This document shows, in pieces, positions 49,524-58,952 of a stretch of DNA of 64,000 nucleotides. How positions within the stretch are numbered: the first letter of the stretch is position 1; the number at the start of each line of letters is the position of its first letter. Origin of the DNA: Vibrio splendidus (GTDB taxonomy: Bacteria; Pseudomonadota; Gammaproteobacteria; Enterobacterales; Vibrionaceae); NCBI RefSeq assembly GCF_002873455.1, contig NZ_MCUN01000046.1:1-64000 (forward strand). The letters are read 5' to 3'. The notes beneath the pieces were generated by a model. The model was not told the DNA's origin and ran no database searches. It saw nothing but the letters and a program-made list of their open reading frames with translations. A program made the position numbers and the translations under genes.

Positions 49524-50614
49524 ACTCCTTCTGAAATATCGTTGTATGAGGCAACCATTTTCACAATGTCGAAGTTGTCGAGTACGTAACGACGAGGTGA
49601 CAAAAAGCGTTCATTTTGTTTTTCTAATAGCGCACTGGCTAATCCCGCAATGCTGCCGCTTTTAACTAGAGTTCCGCTGATTGGACATAAGGTTTCGTCA
49701 ACCGCACCGACGTTCATCGCGACAGTTGGAACGTTACAAGCTTGAGCTTCGAGTGTAGAAAGAGGAAGGCCCTCATGACGAGAAGGTAGACAGAAGGTGT
49801 CTAACGCGCCGTAAAAGGTGGTCATGTCCTCGACGAGGCCAAGGAAGATGACGCGGTCACTGAGATTTAAGCGACTAGTGAGCTGTTCCAATTGCTTGCG
49901 TTTTGAACCATCGCCTGCCAATGCAACAACGGTGTTAGATGGAAGTAGAGCAAGTGCTTTAATCAGCTGATCTTGACCTTTCACGTGTTCTAAACGACCA
50001 GCACAACCTACGATGTGTTTGTCGGTCGGTAGTTTGAGCTTTGTTCTCGCGTCTGCTTTTGACATCGGTTTGAACTTCTCACAATCCACGCCGTTTTTAA
50101 TCGTGATTATGTTTTTGTATGAAAAGGCACTACGCAGTTGATTGTAAACACGTGTTGCGTCGGCAACCAATGTAGGTTGGGCCGCCTTTAACGCTAGTGC
50201 TTGTAGGCGACGACGTTTGTTGTTTTTCAAATGCCAAGCATCATGTTCAGTATGAATTCGAGTTGGAACACCGGTGACGCGAGCCGCATAGCCTGCATAA
50301 AGTAGGGGACCAATGTGGTGGGTGTGAACCACATCTGGTCGAATCGAGTTGAATGCTTTAATGAGTTTGATGATGACGTTGAATTGTACGCCTGGCGCTT
50401 TATCCAAAAAGACGATTTGATTTTGATACTGCTCCAATTTAGGCCAATTGTTGATCGAGTCTTGTTTTGTTCCTTCTAAACTGACAATCAACACTTGATC
50501 TGTTGGCTTAGCAAGGCGCAGCAAATCTAACGTTAGCGTTTCTAATCCGCCCGGAGCAAGGTGTTGAACAACGTGTATGATCTTCTTGCCATGCTTTGTT
50601 ATCTGGTTATTCAT
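49514..50614 (-). CDS. glycosyltransferase family 4
   Basis: A 366-residue GT-B enzyme of family GT4. HVVQHLAPGGLETLTLDLL (about residues 13-31) is the acceptor-side start, TIKNGVDCEKFKPMSKADA the linker, and VIFLGLVEDMTTFYGALDTF and CLPSRHEGLPLSTLEAQACN (about 274-293, with the E-x7-E motif) the donor-binding end. It is the first gene of the three-gene operon behind a sigma-54 promoter at 50706. It adds one sugar in the cytoplasm to the lipid-linked repeat; the sugar is unknown. Confidence 0.92.
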   Translation of the reverse strand: MNNQITKHGKKIIHVVQHLAPGGLETLTLDLLRLAKPTDQVLIVSLEGTKQDSINNWPKLEQYQNQIVFLDKAPGVQFNVIIKLIKAFNSIRPDVVHTHHIGPLLYAGYAARVTGVPTRIHTEHDAWHLKNNKRRRLQALALKAAQPTLVADATRVYNQLRSAFSYKNIITIKNGVDCEKFKPMSKADARTKLKLPTDKHIVGCAGRLEHVKGQDQLIKALALLPSNTVVALAGDGSKRKQLEQLTSRLNLSDRVIFLGLVEDMTTFYGALDTFCLPSRHEGLPLSTLEAQACNVPTVAMNVGAVDETLCPISGTLVKSGSIAGLASALLEKQNERFLSPRRYVLDNFDIVKMVASYNDISEGVCA

Positions 50615-50705
50615 AATTTGGTCCCTGCTTTGGTTAATCTTGTTTCGCTTTTCTGACGTTTACCTAGAAGTGGCTTCTTTAAAACGTTTGACTACACAAG
50701 GAGTC

Positions 50706-50721
50706 TGCAGGAGTTGTGCCA
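50706..50721 (-). promoter_or_regulatory. sigma-54 promoter, perfect GG-N10-GC
   Basis: On the minus strand TGGCACAACTCCTGCA fits the -24/-12 consensus, with GG and GC separated by ten bases. It is 92 bp upstream of the GT4 start at 50614 and points toward it. Confidence 0.85.
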
Positions 50722-50905
50722 AATAAATAGTTATTAATTATCATAAGGTTATGGAGTGCAGCCCAAGGGTGGTTTTCATTTCTCAAAATGGGAATCAAAA
50801 CAAAATATGAGTGAATTGCAGTTTGAATGTTGGTGTTTGGGGAATTAGACAGTGGTACTTGTGGAAATAGACAGTGGGATTAATTGTTGGATCTTTAAAC
50901 AAGAA
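50722..50905. other. intergenic upstream of the GT operon
   Basis: Between the two operons (gap 50615-50977) no ORF is present. Apart from the sigma-54 site and the terminator the sequence is AT-rich. This is where enhancer sites of the sigma-54 activator would be expected. I see TTAGACAGTGGTAC and a near copy ATAGACAGTGGGAT 25 bp apart as a possible direct repeat. Confidence 0.4.
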
Positions 50906-50930
50906 AAACGCCAATCAAATGTTGGCGTTT
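50904..50930 (-). terminator. Rho-independent terminator after wzz-like gene
   Basis: AAACGCCAA and TTGGCGTTT form a 9-bp stem with a 7-nt loop; the minus strand continues with TT. It ends the wzz-like operon 47 bp after its stop codon. Confidence 0.8.
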
Positions 50931-50977
50931 GCTGAAAGGAAATAAATCTAAGTTAAGCTTTGATTTTATAGAGCTCA

Positions 50978-52402
50978 TTAACTCATTTTAGGGATTACGG
51001 TAATCACGGGAACACCTAAGATGTCCTCGATTTCGTCTTTACGCTTGATTGTTGAATCGAACAGCTCAAACAGTATCGCTAGTCCAATTCCAAGGCCGAT
51101 ACCTGCAACGAAACCAGCCAAAACAAACACAAAAGAAGGTATGTTAGATTTGATACTAGGCGTGAAGGGTAAATCGATAATCTTCACCCGTTTGTTTTGC
51201 TCGAACACGCCCAACGAACCCGTTAGCTGAGCCATTTCATAACGTTCTGTCAGTTCATCGTATAGCTGACGCTTGATATTAACTTGACGTTGAAGGCGGT
51301 ACATTTCTTTTGCATTTTCGCCAAAGTTATTAGCCTTTTGTTCTAGTTCAAAGATCATTGTACGAAGGCTTTTGGTCTCTTCTGTCAAAGACTCATAACG
51401 GGCACGAACCAGTTGTAAGCTGTGTAACTGGGTCACTAAAAGCGGTTGAGTATCCGATAGTTTGTTCAGAGTCGTGCTGCTTGCAATGTCCCACAGTTTG
51501 TCGCTATTCATGGTTGGTTGTTTTACATCCAGTAGCATTTTTCTTTCGTTTTCAAGTCTGTCTAGTTCGCGTACCTTGGCTTGCACAGCACTGTGTTGGT
51601 CTGTGTATTTTGCCTGTAGCAAGGTAAGGTCGCTTCTAATATCAATGATTTGATCTTCGAGTTTGCCTATCACTGGATTGGTTCTTGAAAGTTGTTGGTC
51701 GATTGAACCTAAGCTCTTTTTTACACCCGACAATTCAGCGTCTTTTTCAGCAAGGCTTTGCTTTAAAGATGCTAAACGATTGAGACTTTGGCTCTGTACC
51801 TCAGGCGTCGAATGGACATTTTCATTCATGTATAAGGCAAGGGCTTCTTCAGCTACTTCAAGTTCAGCACTGCGCTTATCTATATGAATTTGTAAAAAGT
51901 TGCTCGAGTCTTCGATCGAAGAACGTTCAGGGGCCAACAACTGCTCAACGAAATGCTCACTTACTGAACGAAGCATGGCTTCCATTCCATCTGGCGTGTT
52001 TGACGTTAAACTAATTTTAAGAAAATCTTTTCCGAGTTGTGTTACTGATAAACGCTGAGACAGGTCAGTGATAATTTCTTGTTTCTCTACTTCAGACATA
52101 TCTGGCGTGGTCAGTTCAAGCTCTTCCGCTACAGAGTAAAGAACATGTCGACTGTGAAGCAATGTTCTCAAAGCATTTAGGCGGTCTTTAAGCATGGTAG
52201 AAACGGCGATGTCTTCCAAGAATGGATTCATTTTAGCCGTTTCTTGAATCAACATACTGGTGTGTGCGTCATACTTTGTTGGAGCAAGTTTGCTTACGCC
52301 AAAACCGACAAAAGGCAAAATAAGAATAGGCACTAATATGACATATCGTTGGCGCCACATAGCATTGATGATAACAAGCAAACGCATTTTTAGATTATTC
52401 AT
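50978..52402 (-). CDS. Wzz/GumC-like polysaccharide co-polymerase
   Basis: A 474-residue chain-length/export co-polymerase. A first membrane helix is at residues 15-40 (VILVPILILPFVGFGVSK), a long periplasmic coiled coil fills the middle (about 160-390), and a C-terminal helix pair with SFVFVLAGFVAGIGLGIG precedes the short cytoplasmic tail. The Pro-rich PFTPSIKSNIPSF before the last helix is the family signature. There is no C-terminal tyrosine kinase domain. GGAG precedes ATG 52402, which overlaps the upstream stop by 4 bp. Confidence 0.9.
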   Translation of the reverse strand: MNNLKMRLLVIINAMWRQRYVILVPILILPFVGFGVSKLAPTKYDAHTSMLIQETAKMNPFLEDIAVSTMLKDRLNALRTLLHSRHVLYSVAEELELTTPDMSEVEKQEIITDLSQRLSVTQLGKDFLKISLTSNTPDGMEAMLRSVSEHFVEQLLAPERSSIEDSSNFLQIHIDKRSAELEVAEEALALYMNENVHSTPEVQSQSLNRLASLKQSLAEKDAELSGVKKSLGSIDQQLSRTNPVIGKLEDQIIDIRSDLTLLQAKYTDQHSAVQAKVRELDRLENERKMLLDVKQPTMNSDKLWDIASSTTLNKLSDTQPLLVTQLHSLQLVRARYESLTEETKSLRTMIFELEQKANNFGENAKEMYRLQRQVNIKRQLYDELTERYEMAQLTGSLGVFEQNKRVKIIDLPFTPSIKSNIPSFVFVLAGFVAGIGLGIGLAILFELFDSTIKRKDEIEDILGVPVITVIPKMS

Positions 52403-53517
52403 AATAGCTCCAACATCCAATGTACGAAGTTACCGCGGTTCTGCCAGCTGTCTTGTTCGACGACAGAGATAGGTGAATTGCGCAGTTGGCGTGCATGGTC
52501 AAGCGCCCAAATCATTTGGTTTGCACTTCCGACAGTTGTTACGTGCTCTTGATATGGAACCAAAGCAGGGAACGGTGTTGTAATAATTGGCGTGCCAGCC
52601 GCAAGGTATTCCATTAGTTTGAGTGGGCTGCAAGCTCGGATCTGCTCGTTATCAACAAACGGTAATAGGCTCACATCCCAGTGCTGAGAATAACTTGGCA
52701 ATGTGTGATGTGGACGAGGCCCAAGGTAATGTACGTTATCTAATTTCGGTAGCATGAGCGTATCGAGCTCATTCGGACCAATGAAAACAAAATCCCATTC
52801 CGGCATCGTATTCGCAACATGACCAATCATTTCATAATCAAGCCACTTAGATAGGCTGCCATAAAAGCCCGCAATTGGACGATGGTTACTTGGCAAATCA
52901 TGTGCTCTTGGTACTGGTGTAGAAAATAGACCGACATCGACACCATGTGGTAAGAGTTGAGCTTTTTCACTAGGGAACTTGCCCATCAGCTTTTCACTTG
53001 CAGCGAAAATCAGATCTGATTTTTCAATTAATTCCAATTCGTGCTGTGCAACAATTTTGTGGTCAACGCCCGCGAGTGCGCTAAAGTCATCCCCGCAGTA
53101 ATAAACAACCGCTGACTCACCAAGATGGCCACATAGGTCGACAGCCGTCGGAAGTGAAGTCCATAGAATAGGTCTATGAAGTTTTAGTTCAGCAATAACT
53201 GGCGTCAATTGACGTAACATCATTTGCTGAGCCAGTTTTCTCGATAATTTAGAAGCAGGCGCAGGAATGGTCTTTAAGTTAACGATTGTAATGTTGTCGT
53301 GTCCCTCAGAGTCGAGCATGTTTTGAGTCACGGCTTTGGTTTTGCCGAACAACTTGTTGAACGCTCGTGTTGCATCTTTAGCGGACAGTTTCGGTTGTCT
53401 TAGACCAATAGAGTTAACCCATAAGACTTTGTGTTGTTTAGCCAAGTGGCGAACTAAGTGTTGAGTCGATGAAGGTAGGCCGCCGAAGTCTTCACCAAAC
53501 ACGATTAAATCACGCAT
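52399..53517 (-). CDS. glycosyltransferase (GT4/GT1-like)
   Basis: A 372-residue GT-B-fold enzyme. It opens MRDLIVFGEDFGGLPSSTQH, has ILWTSLPTAVDLCGHLGES in the middle, IAGFYGSLSKWLDYEMIGHV and WDVSLLPFVDNEQIRACSPL (about residues 278-297) near the donor site and KLMEYLAAGTPIITTPFPAL (about 298-317) as the nucleotide-sugar loop. GGAGGTGACC precedes ATG 53517, overlapping the upstream acyltransferase by 8 bp. It is presumed to add a sugar to the repeat unit. Confidence 0.88.
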   Translation of the reverse strand: MRDLIVFGEDFGGLPSSTQHLVRHLAKQHKVLWVNSIGLRQPKLSAKDATRAFNKLFGKTKAVTQNMLDSEGHDNITIVNLKTIPAPASKLSRKLAQQMMLRQLTPVIAELKLHRPILWTSLPTAVDLCGHLGESAVVYYCGDDFSALAGVDHKIVAQHELELIEKSDLIFAASEKLMGKFPSEKAQLLPHGVDVGLFSTPVPRAHDLPSNHRPIAGFYGSLSKWLDYEMIGHVANTMPEWDFVFIGPNELDTLMLPKLDNVHYLGPRPHHTLPSYSQHWDVSLLPFVDNEQIRACSPLKLMEYLAAGTPIITTPFPALVPYQEHVTTVGSANQMIWALDHARQLRNSPISVVEQDSWQNRGNFVHWMLELL

Positions 53518-54295
53518 GGTCACCTCCATGAGTCTCTAACGAGTCGAATACATCGGATTCTGTCACTTCAACGGATTTAATCTGACCAACAACTCGAGCT
53601 GGGTTACCACCTGCGATGGCAAAGGCAGGTATGTTCTTTGTTACCACGCTGCCTGCGGCTATTACTGCGCCTTCGCCGATGGTTACGCCACCTTTGACGG
53701 TAACATTGGTGCCTAGCCATACATCTTGTTCGAGAATGATGTCGCTGATTTGCTGAGGGTCATCGCCTTCACCTAGTGCTCGACGTTTTGCATCAAGTGG
53801 GTGTCCAGAATATCCAAACAAGAATGCACCACCTGCGATGCGTACGTTGTCAGAGATAACCACTTTACCTCCAACCGCGATAGTTGACTGCCAGCCGATG
53901 TCGACATTGTTACCAATCGTCAGCAGTGGGTGTTCTAAGCCTTCCAATGGCTGCGTGCAGCCTGAAAACGTGGTGTGGCCAGAGATGCGACAGTTATCGC
54001 CAATTGTGATTTGTACCGGACCGCTGACAAAAGGAAGACCACCGTATAAGTACAGGCGCTTGCCACATTGAGCGACACGTCCTTTGAACGCAGGTGTCCA
54101 GTAGAAGAATCGAGTAAAGCCAGAAACCAAATTTACGACAAGCTTATGTGCTTGGTACAGGCAGCGATTCAGCACTTGAGGGGTAGGTAGCTCTATGCTT
54201 CTGATGTCTTTCAAAATGAAAAACACATTTCTAATTCGAGAATTAGGATGAAACTTAAGCCAATGTTTGAATTGATGAATAGTTACTGACGTCAT
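53510..54295 (-). CDS. hexapeptide acyltransferase (polysaccharide)
   Basis: A 261-residue left-handed beta-helix acyltransferase. The hexapeptide repeat region runs from about residue 85 to 230, with FVSGPVQITIGDNCRISGHT, TIGNNVDIGWQSTIAVGGKV and VTIGEGAVIAAGSVVTKNIP; AIAGGNPARVVG is the usual acetyl-CoA-binding end. An N-terminal extension of about 80 residues is not typical. It is the first gene of the operon acyltransferase-GT-Wzz and probably O-acetylates the polysaccharide. Confidence 0.88.
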   Translation of the reverse strand: MTSVTIHQFKHWLKFHPNSRIRNVFFILKDIRSIELPTPQVLNRCLYQAHKLVVNLVSGFTRFFYWTPAFKGRVAQCGKRLYLYGGLPFVSGPVQITIGDNCRISGHTTFSGCTQPLEGLEHPLLTIGNNVDIGWQSTIAVGGKVVISDNVRIAGGAFLFGYSGHPLDAKRRALGEGDDPQQISDIILEQDVWLGTNVTVKGGVTIGEGAVIAAGSVVTKNIPAFAIAGGNPARVVGQIKSVEVTESDVFDSLETHGGDHA

Positions 54296-54330
54296 AATGA
54301 AAATCCTCTTTTTTGTTATATAGAAGTACT

Positions 54331-54346
54331 TTCATATATTGTGCCA
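54331..54346 (-). promoter_or_regulatory. near-consensus sigma-54 promoter
   Basis: TGGCACAATATATGAA on the minus strand keeps the -24 half exactly but has GA for GC at -12. It is 36 bp upstream of the acyltransferase start. The position is right, the -12 is weak. Confidence 0.5.
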
Positions 54347-54387
54347 TCTAATAAAGTTATAATTTTCAGTTAGTTAAAAAATCGATT

Positions 54388-55764
54388 TTAGATTTTATCA
54401 TTTTGACAAGCAGTATGAGATATATTCGCAACAGCGACAATTAATGCGGAAAGAATATAAATAGGCCAGTTAAAGCCTTGTGTCAGGAAGGTACCCGAAA
54501 CGATGGTGCCAATTAATCCGGCATATACGGCGTAAGCTGCAGCATTCAGGTTTGGGTCGATTGCGTTGGCCGTCTCTGAAAGTTGTTTGAGCGTCGAGCG
54601 TATTGTTTTGACCAGTGAGCCAATCAATATCAAAAAGATAATCAACCCTAGAAAGCCGGTTTCAGCGAGCACGCCAAACCAGGTGCTGTGAACCGCATGG
54701 TTTAAACCATCCCAATGGGAACTGTAGAAGAAGTAGTTAGAAAAGAAATTGTCCAGGCCGACTCCGGTTAAAGGATTATCCAGTGCCATTTTAAACGCGG
54801 CTTCCCACGCGTAAATCCGACCCATTGCTGATTCATCGACCCCTTGTTCAGCTGCGCCACCTGATACTCGGTCTGAAATTCCAGCGACAAAGTAAAGGCC
54901 AATCGCTCCGATAACGCCCAAAGTGATCAACAGTGATTTTGAACGTATTACTTTTAACGCAAAAATACCGACCACTGCTAGCGCACCAAGTAATCCACCA
55001 CGGCTTTGGGTTGCAACGATAGCAGCAAGTAACAATACAGCGACACCAATACTCAATAAACGTTTTAAAGTATGAATGCCTTGTGTGGTCGTCTGACTGA
55101 GCGCAAACGCGAGTGGGAACAAAAGAACCAAGGCCAAATCATTTGGGTCTCCTAGCATCGAGCCAAAATCACGGCCAATAGTGACACGTGACCCTTCTAC
55201 TAATCCGATACCATTTATTGAGTTATTGATTGCAATAAGTGCGACTAACGAACCCGACATCATTATGATCGTCGATGTCTTTGCTAAGTTTTCGACGCTG
55301 TTTACTAGCCACACAATAGCGAGTGTCATCACCATTATTTTCCAATACACACCTTTAAACTCAGCGATTGCTATTGAACGGTTAGACGCAAAGATCAGAC
55401 CGATAAAGACGAGGGCCCAAAATATGGCAAGCCAGTTTAATGTAGGATGCCAGAATATTTTAAGCTCTTTGCTGATGAAAGCGTGCCAGAGCAAAGCGGA
55501 AAGGGCGCCTAACGAGAGTAATAGCGGTATTTTTAACGAATAGAGCAGGGGTATCGCTTCGTGGATTCGGAAAAATGAAAAGACTACGAACAGTATCACC
55601 ATCCAAAAGGTCTTGTTAATGACAAACATACCAGCAAGAGGAAGAAGTGCTAGCGCAACAATAACAGCAGGGTGCGGCACAAAGTACCAAACAATACCAA
55701 GTCCAACGCACAAGACGCTGATCGTTATGATGATCGGTAATCTATTTGTGTCGTGGGTGATCAT
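54388..55764 (-). CDS. O-antigen ligase/polymerase family (Wzy-like)
   Basis: A 458-residue polytopic membrane protein with eleven or more helices. The large periplasmic loop with GRIYAAWEAAFKM-like sequence (about residues 312-325) and the PLTGVGLDNFFSNYFFYS motif (about 328-345) is diagnostic of the Wzy_C/WaaL superfamily. It would polymerise or ligate repeat units on the periplasmic side. It stands alone between a sigma-54 promoter at 55852 and the acyltransferase operon. Confidence 0.9.
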   Translation of the reverse strand: MITHDTNRLPIIITISVLCVGLGIVWYFVPHPAVIVALALLPLAGMFVINKTFWMVILFVVFSFFRIHEAIPLLYSLKIPLLLSLGALSALLWHAFISKELKIFWHPTLNWLAIFWALVFIGLIFASNRSIAIAEFKGVYWKIMVMTLAIVWLVNSVENLAKTSTIIMMSGSLVALIAINNSINGIGLVEGSRVTIGRDFGSMLGDPNDLALVLLFPLAFALSQTTTQGIHTLKRLLSIGVAVLLLAAIVATQSRGGLLGALAVVGIFALKVIRSKSLLITLGVIGAIGLYFVAGISDRVSGGAAEQGVDESAMGRIYAWEAAFKMALDNPLTGVGLDNFFSNYFFYSSHWDGLNHAVHSTWFGVLAETGFLGLIIFLILIGSLVKTIRSTLKQLSETANAIDPNLNAAAYAVYAGLIGTIVSGTFLTQGFNWPIYILSALIVAVANISHTACQNDKI

Positions 55765-55851
55765 TGTAACCTCGATTACTAAGTAAACTATTCATGGCAG
55801 CTCGCTGTCGTTATACATTTGATAGTCGCATTGACGCCTGATGTTAAAGAT

Positions 55852-55867
55852 TGCAAAGCAAGTGCCA
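55852..55867 (-). promoter_or_regulatory. sigma-54 promoter, perfect GG-N10-GC
   Basis: TGGCACTTGCTTTGCA on the minus strand matches the consensus TGGCAC-N5-TTGCA in full. It reads toward the Wzy-like gene, whose ATG is 88 bp downstream. The rest of the 55765-56087 gap has no gene. Confidence 0.9.
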
Positions 55868-56035
55868 GTTATAAATCCACTATAACTAATTGATTTAATT
55901 ATTTATTGTTGGTTCAGGCTTTAATCTTGAGTTGAGGGTTGTCATTTTGAGAGTCAGTATAAAACTGGCTAGAACGGCTAAATCGTCAATCTAAAATAAA
56001 CGGGTATTTACTGCGATCAGTTCTTTATTACCATT

Positions 56036-56083
56036 AGCGTTTATAACTAATAGCGCTTATAACTGATATCGATTATAACTAAC
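56036..56083. repeat. three 16-bp degenerate tandem repeats
   Basis: AGCGTTTATAACTAAT, AGCGCTTATAACTGAT and ATCGATTATAACTAAC stand in direct succession. They end 5 bp from the stop codon of the minus-strand glycosyltransferase at 56088, the same placement as the 47500 array. Confidence 0.8.
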
Positions 56084-56087
56084 AGTA

Positions 56088-57212
56088 TTAGCGGTCGAGT
56101 TGATAGATTTCCAACAACTGCGGCACAACAGCTTGTGGCGAATATTGGTTTTTGACGGTTTCTATCGCGTTACTCTTGAGAGAGTCACGTTGTTCGCTCG
56201 TCAATGACATCCACGAGGATAAATGCTGTTCTAGTATTAATAATATTTCTGAATCAGATTCAGAATGGGCGAGGTAGCCATTAACTTGATGTTCGATGAG
56301 TTGAGGTAAGTTACCAACGGAGGTGGCGAGAACGGGGATGCCGCGAATCATGGCTTCTAATGCTGCCATCGGCAAGCCTTCGAAGCGGGAAGGGATGATT
56401 AATAGATCGATTTGGCTCCAGATATCATCCATATTGGTCTGATGCCCATGAAAGGTAACATTATCAGGCTGCGATTTAACTAAAGCCTCCATTTCGGGCC
56501 CGTCGCCATAAAGTTCAAACTGAACCTCGGGAAACTGTTTAGCTAATGCGACAAATCGATCAGGCGCTTTTTCGTGGCTAAGCCTTCCGACAAAGCCGAC
56601 ATGGAATGAGCTTGATGAAGGAGTATGTGTTAATCCGGTCGGAACTTTGACAAAGTTATTCAATTGATGGGTTTTACTCGGCACTTTCGCCTTAATCTTC
56701 TCACTGACTACAAGAGATTGATCCGAAAGGAAGCTGCTGTAACGGTCGAGCCAGTCATAGAACCACACCTTTCCTGTTGGGGTTTCACCTGCGTGATAAG
56801 TGGTGATTTGTTTGGTGTTGTTTAAACGAGGTGGGAGCTTTATTAGCTTGCTGACCAAACTGGCTTTATAACCATGAGCATGTATAAGTCTGGGCTGATA
56901 ATGTTGGACAGCACTTTTAAGCTGTGTCGCGCTGTTGCCGCTTATATCTGCAGAGCATGAGGCTAAATCGGAGAGGTAACTAAAAGGGATGTTCAGCGCA
57001 TTCAACTTTTCAACGATGATCGCTTGAGGGGAAAATTTGGTCAACAGAACGATTCGAACAGCATCTGAATACTGTTTGCTTTCAGATATCAGGCCTTGTG
57101 CTAATTCTAAAACATGCGTTTCTATACCTCCAAAAGTTTGGCTGTCGATTAACAGCCAAACCTCATGAAGGTTTACATTGAGTACACCATGGTTAGGCTT
57201 GATTGTACTCAT
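56088..57212 (-). CDS. glycosyltransferase family 4
   Basis: A 374-residue GT4 enzyme. VWLLIDSQTFGGIETHVLEL (about residues 18-37) is the typical N-terminal GGIE motif; FHVGFVGRLSHEKAPDRFV (about 210-228) starts the donor domain; LIIPSRFEGLPMAALEAMIR (about 278-297) carries the E-x7-E motif. The start overlaps the response-regulator gene by 20 bp, so it is translated from the regulator transcript. It belongs to the same polysaccharide pathway. Confidence 0.92.
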   Translation of the reverse strand: MSTIKPNHGVLNVNLHEVWLLIDSQTFGGIETHVLELAQGLISESKQYSDAVRIVLLTKFSPQAIIVEKLNALNIPFSYLSDLASCSADISGNSATQLKSAVQHYQPRLIHAHGYKASLVSKLIKLPPRLNNTKQITTYHAGETPTGKVWFYDWLDRYSSFLSDQSLVVSEKIKAKVPSKTHQLNNFVKVPTGLTHTPSSSSFHVGFVGRLSHEKAPDRFVALAKQFPEVQFELYGDGPEMEALVKSQPDNVTFHGHQTNMDDIWSQIDLLIIPSRFEGLPMAALEAMIRGIPVLATSVGNLPQLIEHQVNGYLAHSESDSEILLILEQHLSSWMSLTSEQRDSLKSNAIETVKNQYSPQAVVPQLLEIYQLDR

Positions 57213-58704
57213 CTTCCGATTCCCAAGCCTGTTTCTTACGGTAAACAGTAGAAGGGCTAAGTTCTAACAACACAGCTGCGTTTAACACATTTCCGTCGCA
57301 ATAATTGATCGCGTGTTGAATCGCTTCACGTTCTATTTGCCACATCGGACGAATAGCACCTTGGCTTGTTGTAAATACGGGCGTTATCTGGTTGTTGTTA
57401 GCGGGAACAACTGACGATTGTTCCAACTCTTCCGGAGTAATAGGTGACAATTTAGCTTCCGGTGCTTCCACAACAGCAGTTTGGGGCGCCGCTACTCGAA
57501 TTGGCGTCACTGATTTCGATGGTGTCGCAACGTCCACCTTATTAATCGGAGGCGGTAACATGTCTTTGGTCACGCTCGTTTCATTGTTCAACACCACGAT
57601 GTTGCGGATGATGTTTTGCAACTGACGTACGTTGCCTGGCCAAGCATAACGTTTGAGTAGATTCTGCGTTTCTTTGTCTATTGATTTGAACTTCTTCTTG
57701 TCTTGCTTCGCGTACAGCTTCAAGAAGTGATTGGATAGGGTGACAATGTCACTTCCTCGTTCACGAAGCGGTGGCATCTCGATAGGAACAACATGAACAC
57801 GATAGTAAAGGTCTTCTCTAAAACGCCCTTCTTCTACCTCAACTAGGGGGTCACGGTTGGTTGCACAGATAATTCTGATATCAACTTTAATCTCTCGATT
57901 ACCACCGAGTGGAGTAAAAGTACCCGTTTGCAAAAATCGCAGGAGCTTCTTCTGCATCTCCAATTCCATTTCACAAAGCTCATCGAGAAATAGGGTGCCT
58001 CCATGCGCTTGCATTGCAGCACCTTTACGGTCGGTTGTTGCACCGGTAAACGCTCCTTTAACGTGACCGAAGATTTCACTCTCCATCAAGTCTCGTGGGA
58101 TGGCGCCACAGTTAATGGCTACAAAAGGTTTGCTGTTACGCTGACTCTCTTGGTGAATCGCTTCCGCACACACTTCTTTACCCGTACCACTTTCGCCATT
58201 GATAAACACGCTAGCAGTGGTGGGCGCTACAGAGTCAATGATCTTGTAAACCGCTTGCATGGGTAGGCAAGAGCCGATGAAATTATGAAAGCGGTCACGA
58301 TCAAACTTACTTTGCATGTCATCAACGAGATTCTCTAGCTTAGCTCGTTTTAAATGCAATCGAACAGAGGTCTTAAGTCGATCGGCTTGAATCGGTTTTT
58401 CTAAGAAATCTTCCGCACCGCGCTGGATGAGGTCTACAGCAATGTTTACTGATCCATGTGCTGTTGCTATGACGACGGCGGTTGGTATTTCATTCTCGCT
58501 AATCCAATCTAATACTTCTTCACCTGGCATATCGGGTAGCTTAAGATCGAGAATAACAAGCTGTGGTGAATGTCTTTCAATGAAGGTTTTAGCTTCCGCG
58601 CCAGTTTCGACGTGGAAAATATCGTAAGGCTCGTCTTTTACGTACTGCTTGTAGAGTACGGCGAGTGAGGTGGAGTCTTCAACTAACAATACCTTAGGGC
58701 GCAT
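57193..58704 (-). CDS. sigma-54-dependent response regulator (SypG/LuxO/VpsR-like)
   Basis: A 503-residue NtrC-type activator. The receiver domain (1-120) has LLVEDS and the phosphoacceptor Asp in LVILDLKLPDMPGEE (about residue 49). The AAA+ domain has INGESGTGKEVCAEAIH (Walker A), GHVKGAFTGATTDRKG with the GAFTGA loop that contacts sigma-54, and GTLFLDELCEM (Walker B). The C-terminal Fis-type HTH is NAAVLLELSPSTVYRKKQAW. A Pro/Ala/Glu-rich linker of about 70 residues is longer than in LuxO. It is expected to activate the GG-N10-GC promoters of this locus. Start ATG 58704 behind AAAGGAAT. Confidence 0.93.
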   Translation of the reverse strand: MRPKVLLVEDSTSLAVLYKQYVKDEPYDIFHVETGAEAKTFIERHSPQLVILDLKLPDMPGEEVLDWISENEIPTAVVIATAHGSVNIAVDLIQRGAEDFLEKPIQADRLKTSVRLHLKRAKLENLVDDMQSKFDRDRFHNFIGSCLPMQAVYKIIDSVAPTTASVFINGESGTGKEVCAEAIHQESQRNSKPFVAINCGAIPRDLMESEIFGHVKGAFTGATTDRKGAAMQAHGGTLFLDELCEMELEMQKKLLRFLQTGTFTPLGGNREIKVDIRIICATNRDPLVEVEEGRFREDLYYRVHVVPIEMPPLRERGSDIVTLSNHFLKLYAKQDKKKFKSIDKETQNLLKRYAWPGNVRQLQNIIRNIVVLNNETSVTKDMLPPPINKVDVATPSKSVTPIRVAAPQTAVVEAPEAKLSPITPEELEQSSVVPANNNQITPVFTTSQGAIRPMWQIEREAIQHAINYCDGNVLNAAVLLELSPSTVYRKKQAWESEDEYNQA

Positions 58705-58952
58705 TGTGTATTCCTTTTGAAACTTTATCCTAACCAATCAATAACATAGTGGTATGTATCCATCAATACGAGTTTTGTGTTTTTGTTATCTACCGCATGC
58801 AATCTGTTAAGAAGCTATCGGTGTACTTTCTCGCGTTGTTAGTCATGATGGAACGTATCTTAACGATAAATCGATAAATCCATTAATAACGGTAAGTGTA
58901 TTAATAACCACTATGTTGAGTTTTTAACCTGACCCATGATGAACATCCCAAA

